DNA from: Acidimicrobiaceae bacterium
GTDB lineage: Bacteria > Actinomycetota > Acidimicrobiia > Acidimicrobiales > RAAP-2
Length of the DNA stretch: 64,000 nt
Direction: 5' to 3'
NCBI GenBank assembly: GCA_027315315.1
Contig: DAHUYG010000009.1
Location: 21,129 to 85,128 of the forward strand
The notes beneath the pieces were generated by a model. It was given only the letters and a program-made list of their open reading frames with translations. It made no database searches and had not been told where the DNA came from. Positions 48,101-57,355 of the stretch are shown here, piece by piece (the stretch's first letter is position 1; each line of letters begins with the position of its first letter). A program made the position numbers and the translations under genes.

Positions 48101-48657
48101 TCGACGGCGTCGCGCGCCGCGAGCGCGAGCGGCTCGACGACCGCGCGCGAGTCGCCATGGCGTTTGCGAACGGCTTGTTCAAGCTGATGGCGTACAAGGA
48201 CGAGTACGAGGTGGCGCGCCTCCATTTGGATTCGACCGAGCGCGCTCGCGTGATCGATGAGTTCGGGAAGCGGGCGCGCGTCCGTGTGCTCCTGCACCCA
48301 CCCGTTCTCCGAGCACTCGGCCTTCGGCGCAAGATCCACCTGGGCCGCTCAGCGGTGTCTATCTTTCGCTTGCTCAGCGCGATGCGCCGGCTGCGGGGGT
48401 CGCCGATCGATCCCTTCGGGCACACGCGTGTGCGACGCCTGGAGCGTCGACTCCCCGGGGTGTATCGAGCCGGCGTCGATGCCGCTCTCGCGTACCTCGA
48501 CCCCACCACGGTCGACCGGATCGTCGAGCTGGCCGAGCTTCCCGACCTGGTCCGCGGCTACGAATCGGTTAAGGAACGCAACGTCGAACGCTTCACGACG
48601 CGCCTCGAAGAGCTGCTGAGGGAGCTCGGAGCGGGACAGCCGATCTCCCCGAGTTGA
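45196..48657 (+). CDS. Indolepyruvate ferredoxin oxidoreductase-type 2-oxoacid oxidoreductase (fused subunits)
   Basis: 1153 aa; SGYEGSPLGGLD, CSGCPHNIST, CEGCGDCVTKATCMSL Fe-S ligands, PGIGGTGVVTVSRI. Confidence 0.9.
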   Translation: MQTANRTTTRPADAGLRSVSLADKYTATTGPVFISGIEAIVRLTLDQRRLDRGRGLNTAAFVSGYEGSPLGGLDLEFQRNAALLNDANIVFRPGVNEELAATAVAGTQLLAQLPGRRHDGVAAFWFGKNPGLDRAADAIRHGNLSGTSPLGGAVAFVGDDPTCKSSTLPSSCEQMVRSLLVPLLTPTSVADVITLGLHAVALSRFSGTWVAMKIVADIADGSAIVELGDPSSFVPPPDPRREIHQPVLVGPQSLDAEHRLHSFRLPRVGEYAHHAALNVVEFEPRRPRVAIVAPGLPFATVRRALEDLGLGPDGLEELGIRLVRIGLAWPNEPLALRDLVAGVDQVLVVEDKVPFVESQLKEALYRQPHQPVIVGHTDEVGRPLLAPSGAITADMVASVLGRRLELPERSRERLRRLSGRERLRLHVTTDGEEETPRRSPFFCSGCPHNISTRADDDQLVGLGIGCHIMVALHKEGRGHQIGMTQMGGEGAQWIGLQPFTDDPHYFQNLGDGTFFHSGSLAVRAAVAADANLTYKLLYNHAVAMTGGQSPSGSMDVRAVVDLLAAEGVRKVVITTADPDSYRRIRLHPIADVRHRDDLPEVQRELASVSGVSVLLHDDWCAAEERRLRRRGTVATPARRIWINERVCEGCGDCVTKATCMSLVPIDTEYGRKTAVDQRSCNLDYSCVQGDCPSFVEVLAPPQPADTLDPPFEPDDPAARVPLPALIRMPGIGGTGVVTVSRIVQMSAHLAGCFAAGIEQTGLAQKGGPVVSDVRISAEPIEGAVAASGRSVDVLLGFDLYGAADPHNLSLCDRDRTVPVINTAQIPTVPLAQNPLSRFPRSATLEARIAREGRPDEGLFLDADWIANRLHLAPNMVLLGAAYQHGCLPVPAAAIETAIRLNGVAAEDNVRAFRWGRAAAADPGLVHSALAPAVRVTPPPETLEELLNARARELADYQNARYAREFRSAVDGVARRERERLDDRARVAMAFANGLFKLMAYKDEYEVARLHLDSTERARVIDEFGKRARVRVLLHPPVLRALGLRRKIHLGRSAVSIFRLLSAMRRLRGSPIDPFGHTRVRRLERRLPGVYRAGVDAALAYLDPTTVDRIVELAELPDLVRGYESVKERNVERFTTRLEELLRELGAGQPISPS

Positions 48658-48718
48658 GCTCCGACGGGCGCCGAGGGCCCGTCGTGAAGAGAATGGGCGC
48701 CGAACGAGGGAGGGCGCC

Positions 48719-50383
48719 ATGACCACCGTCGGGGAGATCTCGGCCCGCTACATCCAGGAAATGGCCGCCGCCGACCCGGCGGCGGCCACCGCGTGGGGCG
48801 TGGCCGGCTTCGACGACCGCCTACCGGACCTGTCTCCATCCGGCCTCGAGGAGCGGGCGGAAATTCAGCGACGGGCGCTCGCCGCGCTCGCAACCGCCGA
48901 ACGAGGGGATGATCGAGACAGGATCGCTGCCGACGTCATGGCCGAGCGGCTCGCCGTTGGCCTGGAGATGCACGACTCGGGCGACGACCTGCGTCCGCTC
49001 CGAGTCATCTTCAGCCCGCTCGACCAGGTGCGGCGGAGCTTCGATCTCATGTCTCTGGACGCCGAGTCGGACTGGCAGACCGTCGCCGCACGGATGCACG
49101 CCGTGCCGGCCGCCCTGGCGGGGCTGCGGGGAACCCTTGAAATGGGTATCGAGCAGGGCCAGCTGAGCGCGACACGCCAGGTGCTCGCCTGTGCGGCGCA
49201 GTGTGAAACCTGGGGCGGGCTCGGAGACCAGGAGGACTCCTACTTCGCGACGCTCGTCCGACGCTATCCCGGCGGCCCGAGCGAGGAGCCGCTCGGCAGC
49301 GGTGCGCGAGAGGCTTCGACGGCGTACCTCGAACTGGCGGCATGGCTGCGGAACGCGTATCTCGAGAGAGCCACGCCCAAGGATGCCGCCGGGCGCGAGC
49401 GGTACGCGCTGGCGGCTCGCTACTTCACGGGCGCAGAGCTCGATCTCGAGGACACCTACGCATTCGGCTGGGACGAGCTGTACCGGATCGAGCAGCGGAT
49501 GTCGGAGGTCTGCGAGCGGATTCTCCCCGGCGCCCCGCTGGGCCAGGTCGTCGAGCACCTGGAAGCGGATCCGGCTCGAGTCCTAGACGGTGTCGATGCC
49601 TTCCGCCGATGGAACCAGGACCTCATCGATCGGACCGTCGCCGAACTCGACGGAAAGCACTTCGACATCCCGGCTCCGGTGCGGCGCTGCGAGGCAATGA
49701 TCGCCCCGCCCGGTGGCGCGGCGGCGATGTACTACACGGGTCCGAGCGAGGACTTTTCGCGACCGGGTCGCACCTGGTATCCGACGCTCGGGAAGACGCG
49801 CTTCCCCCTCTGGCGGGAGGTCTCGATCTGCTACCACGAGGGCGTGCCCGGCCATCACCTCCAGGTGGCCCAGGTCCGCTACCTCTCCGAGGTGCTCACC
49901 AGGTTCCAGCGCCTCGCCGGGTTCACCTCGGGGCACGGCGAGGGCTGGGCGCTCTACGCCGAGCAGCTGATGGGCGAGCTCGGCTACCTGGACGATCCAG
50001 CGTACGAGCTCGGGATGCTCTCGGCCCAGGCCATGCGCGCGGTGCGGGTCATCGTCGACATCGGGATGCACCTTGAGTTCACGATCCCGAAGACCGAGCG
50101 CTACCACGGCGGGGAGCGCTGGACGCCCGAGCTCGCGCTGCCCTTCGTAATCGAGCGGTCGTGCTTCCCGGCTGACTTCATGGCCTCGGAGGTCGATCGC
50201 TACCTCGGCCTCCCGGGCCAGGCGATCTCCTATAAGGTCGGCGAGCGGGTCTGGCTCGAGTGCCGCGATGCGGCAAGGGGGCGCAGGGGGGCATCCTTCG
50301 ATTTGAAGGACTTCCATCGCTTCGCGCTCGACCTCGGAGGGATGGGATTGGACCAGTTGCGAGCGGAGCTCGGCCGCTACTGA
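48719..50383 (+). CDS. DUF885 domain protein (putative metallopeptidase)
   Basis: CYHEGVPGHHLQVAQ HExxxxH-like motif, FTSGHGEGWALYAEQLMGELG. Confidence 0.85.
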   Translation: MTTVGEISARYIQEMAAADPAAATAWGVAGFDDRLPDLSPSGLEERAEIQRRALAALATAERGDDRDRIAADVMAERLAVGLEMHDSGDDLRPLRVIFSPLDQVRRSFDLMSLDAESDWQTVAARMHAVPAALAGLRGTLEMGIEQGQLSATRQVLACAAQCETWGGLGDQEDSYFATLVRRYPGGPSEEPLGSGAREASTAYLELAAWLRNAYLERATPKDAAGRERYALAARYFTGAELDLEDTYAFGWDELYRIEQRMSEVCERILPGAPLGQVVEHLEADPARVLDGVDAFRRWNQDLIDRTVAELDGKHFDIPAPVRRCEAMIAPPGGAAAMYYTGPSEDFSRPGRTWYPTLGKTRFPLWREVSICYHEGVPGHHLQVAQVRYLSEVLTRFQRLAGFTSGHGEGWALYAEQLMGELGYLDDPAYELGMLSAQAMRAVRVIVDIGMHLEFTIPKTERYHGGERWTPELALPFVIERSCFPADFMASEVDRYLGLPGQAISYKVGERVWLECRDAARGRRGASFDLKDFHRFALDLGGMGLDQLRAELGRY

Positions 50384-50396
50384 CGTCGGCCCAAGG

Positions 50397-51071
50397 CTAG
50401 GGCGTTTCGTGCTGGATCGTCACCCAATCGCGGGCCTCGAGATAGGGACGGAACGTGTCTTGGATGGCCTGCAGGTCCGAGCGCCGCTTGGGCCGCTGCA
50501 GTTCGTAGAGGTGCGGGAAGGCGATCCAGCCGGTGACTAGGTGCCAGAGCGCGACCGCCCGCTCGCCCCTCGGTGGGTCGATCACGACCGGCCCGAACAG
50601 GGCCTGGTCGCCCTCGAACACGAGGGTGGGAACGCCCCAGCCACCGAGCTCGACCACGCGGTCGTGCTCCGCCCTCACCTCGTCGGTCGTCGTGGGGTCC
50701 TCGATCGCCTCTCCGACGAGCGCCGGGTCGAGACCCATCTGGGCGACGAGCTCCTCGGCCACCTCCCTCCGGTGGGGCTTCATCCCCTCGACGTGGAGCG
50801 CCGTGGCCGCCAGCCAGTACCAGCGGTCGAGCAACTCCGGGTCGATCCGACGGAGCCGGGCCCCGACCCGCATCATCGACCACCCGTAGGACCACGCTCG
50901 CTCCCAGGAGTGCTTCTTCCCCTCGACGTGGTTGATCTCCTCGAGACTGAAGAACCGCCAGCGCACATCGATGCCCAGCTGGTCACGCACCTCTCGCATC
51001 CAGATGGACGTCTGGTACGCATAGGGACACATCACGTCGAAGTGGAAGTCGACCGCCGTCGGCTCGCTCAT
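50397..51071 (-). CDS. DsbA-family oxidoreductase/isomerase-like protein
   Basis: VDFHFDVMCPYAYQTSIWMREV; GVPTLVFEGDQALFGP. Confidence 0.82.
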   Translation of the reverse strand: MSEPTAVDFHFDVMCPYAYQTSIWMREVRDQLGIDVRWRFFSLEEINHVEGKKHSWERAWSYGWSMMRVGARLRRIDPELLDRWYWLAATALHVEGMKPHRREVAEELVAQMGLDPALVGEAIEDPTTTDEVRAEHDRVVELGGWGVPTLVFEGDQALFGPVVIDPPRGERAVALWHLVTGWIAFPHLYELQRPKRRSDLQAIQDTFRPYLEARDWVTIQHETP

Positions 51072-51964
51072 GACGCCGCCATGAATTCGGCAATGACCCT
51101 CGCGAGTTCCTCACCCTTGTCTTCTTGGAGGAAGTGGCCGCCCCCGGCGATCGTCGTGTGGGGCTGACCCTCGGCGCCCGGCACCCGGCCGAGGAAGGCC
51201 CGCTCCCCGCCCTTGGTAATCGCATCGCTGTCGCTGAATGCGCACAGGAACGGGCGATGGAATGTCTCGAGCACCTCCCATGCGGCGACGTTCGCATCAT
51301 GGGCAGGGTCCTCTGGCGAGGTGGGCACGAGCGCCGGGAACACGCGGGCACCGGCCCTGTAGGAATCGTCGGGGAACGGGGCGTCATAGGCCGCGATCTC
51401 CTCGGGGCTGAGCCGATTGACACAACCCCCCGAGACGATCCTTCCGACCGGGAAGTCGTCCGCCTCGCGGGCGAACTTCTGCCACGAGAGGAACGCGTCG
51501 GTCGGCCGGGCATCACCGGTCGGCAGACCGGTGTTCGAGACGACGACGCGCGCAAAGCGTTCAGGCTCGGCAGCGACGAGGCGGAGGCCGATGAGGCCGC
51601 CCCAGTCCTGACCAAAGAAGGTGATGTCGCGCAAGCCGAGGTTGGTGAAAAGCGCCTCGGACATCCAGTCGACATGGCGCTGGTACGTGTAGTCGTCCAT
51701 CGAGGTCGGCTTGTCTGACCGCCCGAGACCCACCAGGTCCGGCGCCACGCACCGACAGCCCGCCTCGACCAGGACCGGGATCATCTTGCGGTAGAGATAG
51801 GACCACGAGGGCTCGCCATGCATGAGGAGGACGGTGGGTCCCCCTGCCCTCCCTTCATCGAGGTAGTGCACCCGGATCCCGTCCCCCAACTCCGCGTAGT
51901 GGGGTGAGAACGGGTAGCCGGGCAGCGAGGCAAATCGCTCCTCGGGCGTGCGCAGAACGTCCAT
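51068..51964 (-). CDS. Haloalkane dehalogenase-like alpha/beta hydrolase
   Basis: LLMHGEPSWSYLYRKMIPVL, FFGQDWGGLIGLRL, AGGGHFLQEDKGEELA. Confidence 0.85.
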   Translation of the reverse strand: MDVLRTPEERFASLPGYPFSPHYAELGDGIRVHYLDEGRAGGPTVLLMHGEPSWSYLYRKMIPVLVEAGCRCVAPDLVGLGRSDKPTSMDDYTYQRHVDWMSEALFTNLGLRDITFFGQDWGGLIGLRLVAAEPERFARVVVSNTGLPTGDARPTDAFLSWQKFAREADDFPVGRIVSGGCVNRLSPEEIAAYDAPFPDDSYRAGARVFPALVPTSPEDPAHDANVAAWEVLETFHRPFLCAFSDSDAITKGGERAFLGRVPGAEGQPHTTIAGGGHFLQEDKGEELARVIAEFMAAS

Positions 51965-52078
51965 TGCTCCTCCGGTGCCGGTCCTCGGTCGGCCCGTGGC
52001 CGCCCTCGACGCTCAGATTATGGTCAAGGCGGGGCCGACCGGCTCTGTCAACCGTAGTTGCCTTTTAGGAGGTGCGAC

Positions 52079-54340
52079 GTGCCAGCCACGCCGAACGAGC
52101 CGGACTTCCAGGGACAGATCGGGCGGACCTACAAGGACTCCACCCCGTGGTGGCCCGATCCTCCGGCCGGCCTCGGCGGACCCAACGTCGTGCTGATCGT
52201 CCTCGACGACACCGGTTTTGCGCATTTCGGCTGCTACGGGTCGGAGCTCGCCACACCCAACATCGACCGCCTGGCGTCGAGCGGCCTGCGCTACACGGGC
52301 TTCCATACCACCGCGCTGTGCTCACCCTCGCGTGCGGCGCTGCTGACCGGCCGCAACCCCCACTCGGTGGGGATGCGCGGCGTGTCCAACTGGAACACCG
52401 GGTTCCCGCACATGCGCGGTGGGATCAGCCCCCGGGCGGCCACGATCGCGGAGCTCCTCCGCTCACACGGCTACGCCACCTACGCCGCCGGGAAGTGGCA
52501 CCTCGCACCCATGGAGGAGTGCAGCTCGGCGGGCCCGCACACCAACTGGCCGCTACAGAAGGGCTTCGACCGCTTCTACGGTTTCCTCCAGGGTGAGACC
52601 GACCAGTTTCACCCGGAGCTCACGTCGGACAACGGCCACGTCGATCCCCCCGGCGGACCTGCGGACGGCTACCACGTCTCGGAGGACATCGTGGAGCGGG
52701 CCACCGGATGGATCGGCGATCTCCAATCGATCCGACCCGACCGGCCCTTCTTCTTGTACCTGGCCTTCGGCGCCACCCATGCGCCGCACCAGTCCCCCCT
52801 CGAGTACCGCGAACGCTGGCGGGGCCGCTTCGATGAGGGATACGAAGCCGTTGGCGAGCGGTGCTACAGGCGGCAACTCGAGATGGGGATCATCCCCGAA
52901 ACGACCACGCTCGCCCCTCGGAATCCCGGCGTGCCGGCATGGGACGAGTTGACGGACAACCAGAGGGCATTCTCGGCGAGGCTCCAGGAGGCTTTTGCGG
53001 CCATGCTCGAGCATACCGACGCCCAGATCGGGAGCCTCGTGTCCTTCCTCGAGCGTCGCCGGCTCCTCGACAACACGGTGCTCATGGTCCTGTCGGACAA
53101 TGGCGCGTCTCGGGAGGGCGGGCCCTACGGCGTCATGGACGAGTTCAGCTTTTTCAACGCGGAACGGGAGGACATCGATGAGATCGTCACCCACCGCTTG
53201 GACGACATCGGAGGCCCGCACTCCCACAGCAACTTCCCCTGGGGCTGGGCGCAGGCGGGAAACACCCCGCTGCGCTGGTACAAGCAGAACACCTACGGAG
53301 GCGGCGTGCGCGACCCCCTTGTCATCCATTGGCCCGAGGGCATCGCTGATCGCGGCGGGCTCCGCCGCCAGTTCTGCCACGTTGTGGACATCGCTCCGAC
53401 GATCCTCGACATCACGGGGGCTACTGTCCCCGAGCAATTCAACGGCGTGCCACAGATCCGCGTCCACGGTGCCTCGATCAGGGCCACCTTCGCCGATGCC
53501 GCCGCCCCCGCACCGAGGGCTCTTCAATACTTCGAGCAGATGGGGCACCGTGGAATCTGGTCCGACGGATGGAAGGCGACGACGTACCACGAGGCGGGTC
53601 GGGATTTCGACGATGCGGAGTGGGGTCTGTTTCACATCGACGAGGACTTCTCGGAGTGCCGGGATCTCGCATCGGAGCACCCTGAGAAGCTGCGTGCGCT
53701 CATCGACGCATGGTGGAGCGAGGCCGGCCAATACGGCGTCCTTCCCCTTGATGACCGGTCGTTCGAACTCTTCGGGGCACCCCCTCGACCCGGGACCGTC
53801 CATGCCCGGAGCGAGTATGTGTACTTCCCGCCCGTCACCCATATCCCCGCAGACGCGGCACCCCCGCTCGGAGCGCGCGACTGGGAGGTGATCGCCGACA
53901 TCGAGGCCTCCGAGGAGCTCGAGGGCGTCCTCTACGCCCGGGGTGGGCACAACGTCGGCCATAGCTTCTTCGTGAAGGACCGGACTCTGCACTTCGACTA
54001 CAACGCGCTCGGGACGCACTTCCGGGCCAGCACACCGCTCGAGCTTCCCCCCGGGCGCCACGAACTCGCCGTCCGCTTCCGCCGCGAGGACCGCACGGGA
54101 CGTCTGACGCTCGCCGTCGACGGGGCCGAGCTCACCACCATCGAGATACCGAAGATCGTGCGGATGCTCGGGTCCACCGGTCTCGACGTCGGACGGGACG
54201 GGCTCTCGCCGGTCGTCGAGGACTACGAAGGTCCCTTCCCCTTCACCGGCACCATCGACCGAATCACCTTCCGGATCCGAAGCCGAGCCGATGCCGCAGA
54301 TATCGCAGCCCAGGCGCGGGCCGAGCTCGCGAAGGAGTAG
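52079..54340 (+). CDS. Arylsulfatase
   Basis: NVVLIVLDDTGFAHFGCYG, TALCSPSRAALLTGRN (CxPSR formylglycine motif), AAGKWHLAP; RBS AGGAGG before GTG. Confidence 0.92.
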   Translation: MPATPNEPDFQGQIGRTYKDSTPWWPDPPAGLGGPNVVLIVLDDTGFAHFGCYGSELATPNIDRLASSGLRYTGFHTTALCSPSRAALLTGRNPHSVGMRGVSNWNTGFPHMRGGISPRAATIAELLRSHGYATYAAGKWHLAPMEECSSAGPHTNWPLQKGFDRFYGFLQGETDQFHPELTSDNGHVDPPGGPADGYHVSEDIVERATGWIGDLQSIRPDRPFFLYLAFGATHAPHQSPLEYRERWRGRFDEGYEAVGERCYRRQLEMGIIPETTTLAPRNPGVPAWDELTDNQRAFSARLQEAFAAMLEHTDAQIGSLVSFLERRRLLDNTVLMVLSDNGASREGGPYGVMDEFSFFNAEREDIDEIVTHRLDDIGGPHSHSNFPWGWAQAGNTPLRWYKQNTYGGGVRDPLVIHWPEGIADRGGLRRQFCHVVDIAPTILDITGATVPEQFNGVPQIRVHGASIRATFADAAAPAPRALQYFEQMGHRGIWSDGWKATTYHEAGRDFDDAEWGLFHIDEDFSECRDLASEHPEKLRALIDAWWSEAGQYGVLPLDDRSFELFGAPPRPGTVHARSEYVYFPPVTHIPADAAPPLGARDWEVIADIEASEELEGVLYARGGHNVGHSFFVKDRTLHFDYNALGTHFRASTPLELPPGRHELAVRFRREDRTGRLTLAVDGAELTTIEIPKIVRMLGSTGLDVGRDGLSPVVEDYEGPFPFTGTIDRITFRIRSRADAADIAAQARAELAKE

Positions 54341-54369
54341 CGGGGTGGTCCGCGACGGGTCCGAGGGGA

Positions 54370-54614
54370 TGGAGGTCCGGATCCGCCGTCTTTGCCTCAC
54401 CTTGCCGGAAGTGACCGAACGGCTGAGCCACGGCTCCCCCGCCTTCTTCGCCCCGAGGCAGTTCCTCCACCTCTGGATGGACGGTCACCACGAGGACCGG
54501 TTCGCGCACCTCTGGTGCGCAGCTCCGCCAGGGGCCCAAGACGGCCTGGTGACAGCCGATCCCAAGCGGTTCTTCTGTCCCCCCTACGTAGTGTGGTGCG
54601 CCGGGAATCGATAG
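54370..54614 (+). pseudogene. MmcQ/YjbR-like protein, 3'-truncated
   Basis: EVRIRRLCLTLPEVTERLSHGSPAFFAPRQFLHLWMDGHHEDRFAHLWCAAPPGAQDGLVTADPKRFFCPPYV then lost. Confidence 0.7.
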
Positions 54615-54751
54615 AAGGCGCTGTTGGATTCGACGGTTGCAAATCTGGCGCCGTAGTGCTCGAGCCAACGCGACTTCGAGAGTCCTTCCGGATAGAAGGC
54701 TCCGGACCAGTCGTCGTATTGCCAGCCTGAGGTCCCGATCTTGCAAAGCAC
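54584..54751 (-). pseudogene. DUF72 (YecE-like) protein, N-terminal fragment only
   Basis: Read directly: VLCKIGTSGWQYDDWSGAFYPEGLSKSRWLEHYGARFATVESNSAFYRFPAHHTT*. Confidence 0.7.
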
Positions 54752-55042
54752 CGATCCCGGTCTACCCGATTCTGCGCCAAGTGTTCACCGGTGCCCGATT
54801 GGTTCCATTCGGTGCGTCTCGTCAGAGCAAGTCACGCGAGCGGCACGCTGCCGTCGCAAAAAAACCGTCGCCGACCTGCGGTTCGCGCCCTTCGCCGCAA
54901 GGTAACGGGCGGCCGGCTCAGAGACGATGGAGCCGTCACCTCCCCCTCGGACGGTGGGCCACCGGGACCTAAGGGACAATCCTCGATCTAGATTCGCGGC
55001 GGCGGTCCGGTCGGATCGCGACAGGAGGCTAGGTCCACGACC

Positions 55043-55894
55043 ATGACCGCAACATTCAGCGCCCACCCGGAGCTCGCACGCAAGATGTGGCGCACGCTCG
55101 AGCCGTATCACGGCATCGTCTACTTCACGCCGCACGCCGCGTCGGAGTACGAGAAGCTCGGCATCCACGGTCGCGATGGCTACTTCGCGTCGCGTGCCGC
55201 CGCCCTCGGCGCGGCGAGTGCCGAGCTCGTCATCTCGACCTTCTACAACTTTCATCCTTCCCTCGTGCATCACGCGATCCCAGCCGTGTGGAAGACATCC
55301 TCCCCCGAGGCGATCCTCGGCGCCCGCCTCCGTGCCGCAGATGCTGCACTTCGCGACTGCATCGGCGATGGGGTGGCCAGCGATGAGATGGGCGCGGCCG
55401 CCGAGCTCGCTGAGCGAGCGGCACGACGGGCCGCCGTCATCGGGAGGCCGCTCTTTGCCGCCCATGCTTCACTGCCGTGGCCGACGGAGCCGCACCTCGT
55501 GCTCTGGCACGCGATCACGTTGCTCCGTGAGTTCCGGGGTGACGGACACATCGCGGCCCTTGTCGCGTCCGGCCTGGACGGCTGTGAGGCCCTGGTCACC
55601 CACGGCAGCGTCGAGGACAACGGGGTCTCCGAGGAGGTCCTGCAGCGTTCGAGGGCGTGGCCCGACGGCGAGTGGCAGGCGGCGAAGGATCGACTCACCG
55701 CTCGCGGCCTCTACGAGGCCGGAGGTCTCAGTCCGGCCGGCGTGGAGCTGCGCGCCACCATCGAGGAGACGACCGACCGGGCCGCAATCGACCCATGGAA
55801 CGCGCTCAGGGACGAAGAGGCCGAGCGGCTTCGGTCGTTGGTCCGCCCATGGTCCCGGGCGATCGTGGCCAGCGGCACGTTCGGGCTCCGCTGA
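55043..55894 (+). CDS. SCO6745-like family protein
   Basis: RKMWRTLEPYHGIVYFTPHAASEYEKLGI...GYFASRAAALGAASAELVISTFYNFHPSLVHHAIP. Confidence 0.75.
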   Translation: MTATFSAHPELARKMWRTLEPYHGIVYFTPHAASEYEKLGIHGRDGYFASRAAALGAASAELVISTFYNFHPSLVHHAIPAVWKTSSPEAILGARLRAADAALRDCIGDGVASDEMGAAAELAERAARRAAVIGRPLFAAHASLPWPTEPHLVLWHAITLLREFRGDGHIAALVASGLDGCEALVTHGSVEDNGVSEEVLQRSRAWPDGEWQAAKDRLTARGLYEAGGLSPAGVELRATIEETTDRAAIDPWNALRDEEAERLRSLVRPWSRAIVASGTFGLR

Positions 55895-55959
55895 ACCTGC
55901 ACTGTGAGCACCGCTTCGAGCCCGACCCCCGGTACCGCGCCCGGTCGGTGCAGGGCCAC

Positions 55960-56313
55960 ATGAGCGTCGAACGCGGCATTCTCCGTCCACCCTCCGCCGC
56001 GCCCGAGTTTGGCGAGGATGTCATGACACTCAGCGTCGGAGAGGCCTGGCGGGCCGAACAGATCCTGAGTGGCGTCCTCCGCAGCCCGGTGGAGGATCTC
56101 CTGGACCACGAGGAGTGGGTCGTCGTGCTGGAGGGATCTGCGGAGCTGGAAATCGAGGGCGAGCTCGAGGTGCTCAGGCGCGGAGACTGGATCAAGCTCG
56201 ATCCAGGCGTCCGCCACCGGGTCCTGTCGACGACTCGAGGCACGAGTTGGCTGGCCTTTCACCTCGGCCCCGAAGGCCCCAAGACGAACCAAAACGGCCC
56301 GACAGAATCATGA
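55960..56313 (+). CDS. Cupin-domain protein
   Basis: EEWVVVLEGSAELEIEGELEVLRRGDWIKLDPGVRHRVLSTTRGTSWLAFHL. Confidence 0.78.
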   Translation: MSVERGILRPPSAAPEFGEDVMTLSVGEAWRAEQILSGVLRSPVEDLLDHEEWVVVLEGSAELEIEGELEVLRRGDWIKLDPGVRHRVLSTTRGTSWLAFHLGPEGPKTNQNGPTES

Positions 56314-56329
56314 GAATGCTGGCCAACCG

Positions 56330-57355
56330 ATGAACCCGAATCTTCTCCTCACCAACACACATCCGGCCCTCCGCCGTTGCTGGCACCCGGTGGCACGAAG
56401 CACCGAGGTCCGTTCGACCGAACCCCTCCGGGCGACGCTGCTCGGCGTCCCCCTCGTGCTCTTCCGCAGCGGCGGGAGGGTTGCTTGCTTTGTCGACCGA
56501 TGTCCGCATCGGCACGCGCCGCTCTCGCTCGGCACCTGCGACGGTGGCATGCTGCAGTGCGCCTATCACGGTTGGCGATTCGACGGCACTGGCCGTTGCG
56601 TTGCGCTCCCGGCCCTCGGCGAGGGCGCCGCCATCCCCAGCCAGGCAAGGCTCCTCCCTGTTGGTGCCGTCGAGGAACGCAGCGGCATGGTCTTCGTTGC
56701 ACCCGAGACGCCCGTTGCTCCGCTCGGGAAAATCCTCGAGAGCGAGGACCCCGAATTCGAGGCCGGCGAGCTCCCCCCGATCCGGGCCCGCGCATCGGCC
56801 GGCCTGCTCGCCGACAACTTCTTGGATATGGCGCACTTCCCGTTTGTCCACCGGGGGACCTTCGGTGCCGACGAGTCCGCAGAGGTCGAGCCTTACGAGG
56901 TGACTCGGCAAGGATGGTCGTTCATCGCCCGGCGCGAGCACGCCTTTGCCAACCGTGAGGACCCGGGCGTCGCGCAGGGGATCCGCCCGCTCGTGCAGTC
57001 GCGGCGCCTCACCTACCGCCTCGACGCGCCGTTCCATCTTCAGCTCCGCATCGACTTCGTCGAGGCGGGCGGAACGAACGTGATCGGCTTCTTCCTCCAA
57101 CCAGAGACCGATGAGAGCTGTCGCGTCTACACGACGCTCTGGCGCAACGACCTCGGTGGCGACGCTGATGCGATGGCGGTGGCAATCAAGTTCGAAGTCG
57201 AGGTGCTCGAAGAGGACCTGCGCGTTCAAGAGGCCTATGACCAACTCTCTCTGCCGCTCGACCCGCGGGCCGAGGTGCACACGCGAGCCGATCGGAGCAC
57301 GCTCGAACTGCGCCGGCTCCTGGGCGACCTGGTCGAGGCCGTGATCGAGAGCTAG
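56330..57355 (+). CDS. Rieske 2Fe-2S non-heme iron oxygenase
   Basis: CPHRHAPLSLGTCDGGMLQCAYHGWRFDG Rieske motif; DNFLDMAHFPFVHRG mononuclear Fe site. Confidence 0.9.
   Translation: MNPNLLLTNTHPALRRCWHPVARSTEVRSTEPLRATLLGVPLVLFRSGGRVACFVDRCPHRHAPLSLGTCDGGMLQCAYHGWRFDGTGRCVALPALGEGAAIPSQARLLPVGAVEERSGMVFVAPETPVAPLGKILESEDPEFEAGELPPIRARASAGLLADNFLDMAHFPFVHRGTFGADESAEVEPYEVTRQGWSFIARREHAFANREDPGVAQGIRPLVQSRRLTYRLDAPFHLQLRIDFVEAGGTNVIGFFLQPETDESCRVYTTLWRNDLGGDADAMAVAIKFEVEVLEEDLRVQEAYDQLSLPLDPRAEVHTRADRSTLELRRLLGDLVEAVIES

Noticed and set aside
46201-48339. 712-aa minus-strand ORF inside the indolepyruvate oxidoreductase
   Set aside because: No recognisable domain; mirror of a strongly supported coding sequence.
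52553-54400. 615-aa minus-strand ORF opposite the arylsulfatase
   Set aside because: Shadow ORF; the sulfatase has a full catalytic motif and RBS.
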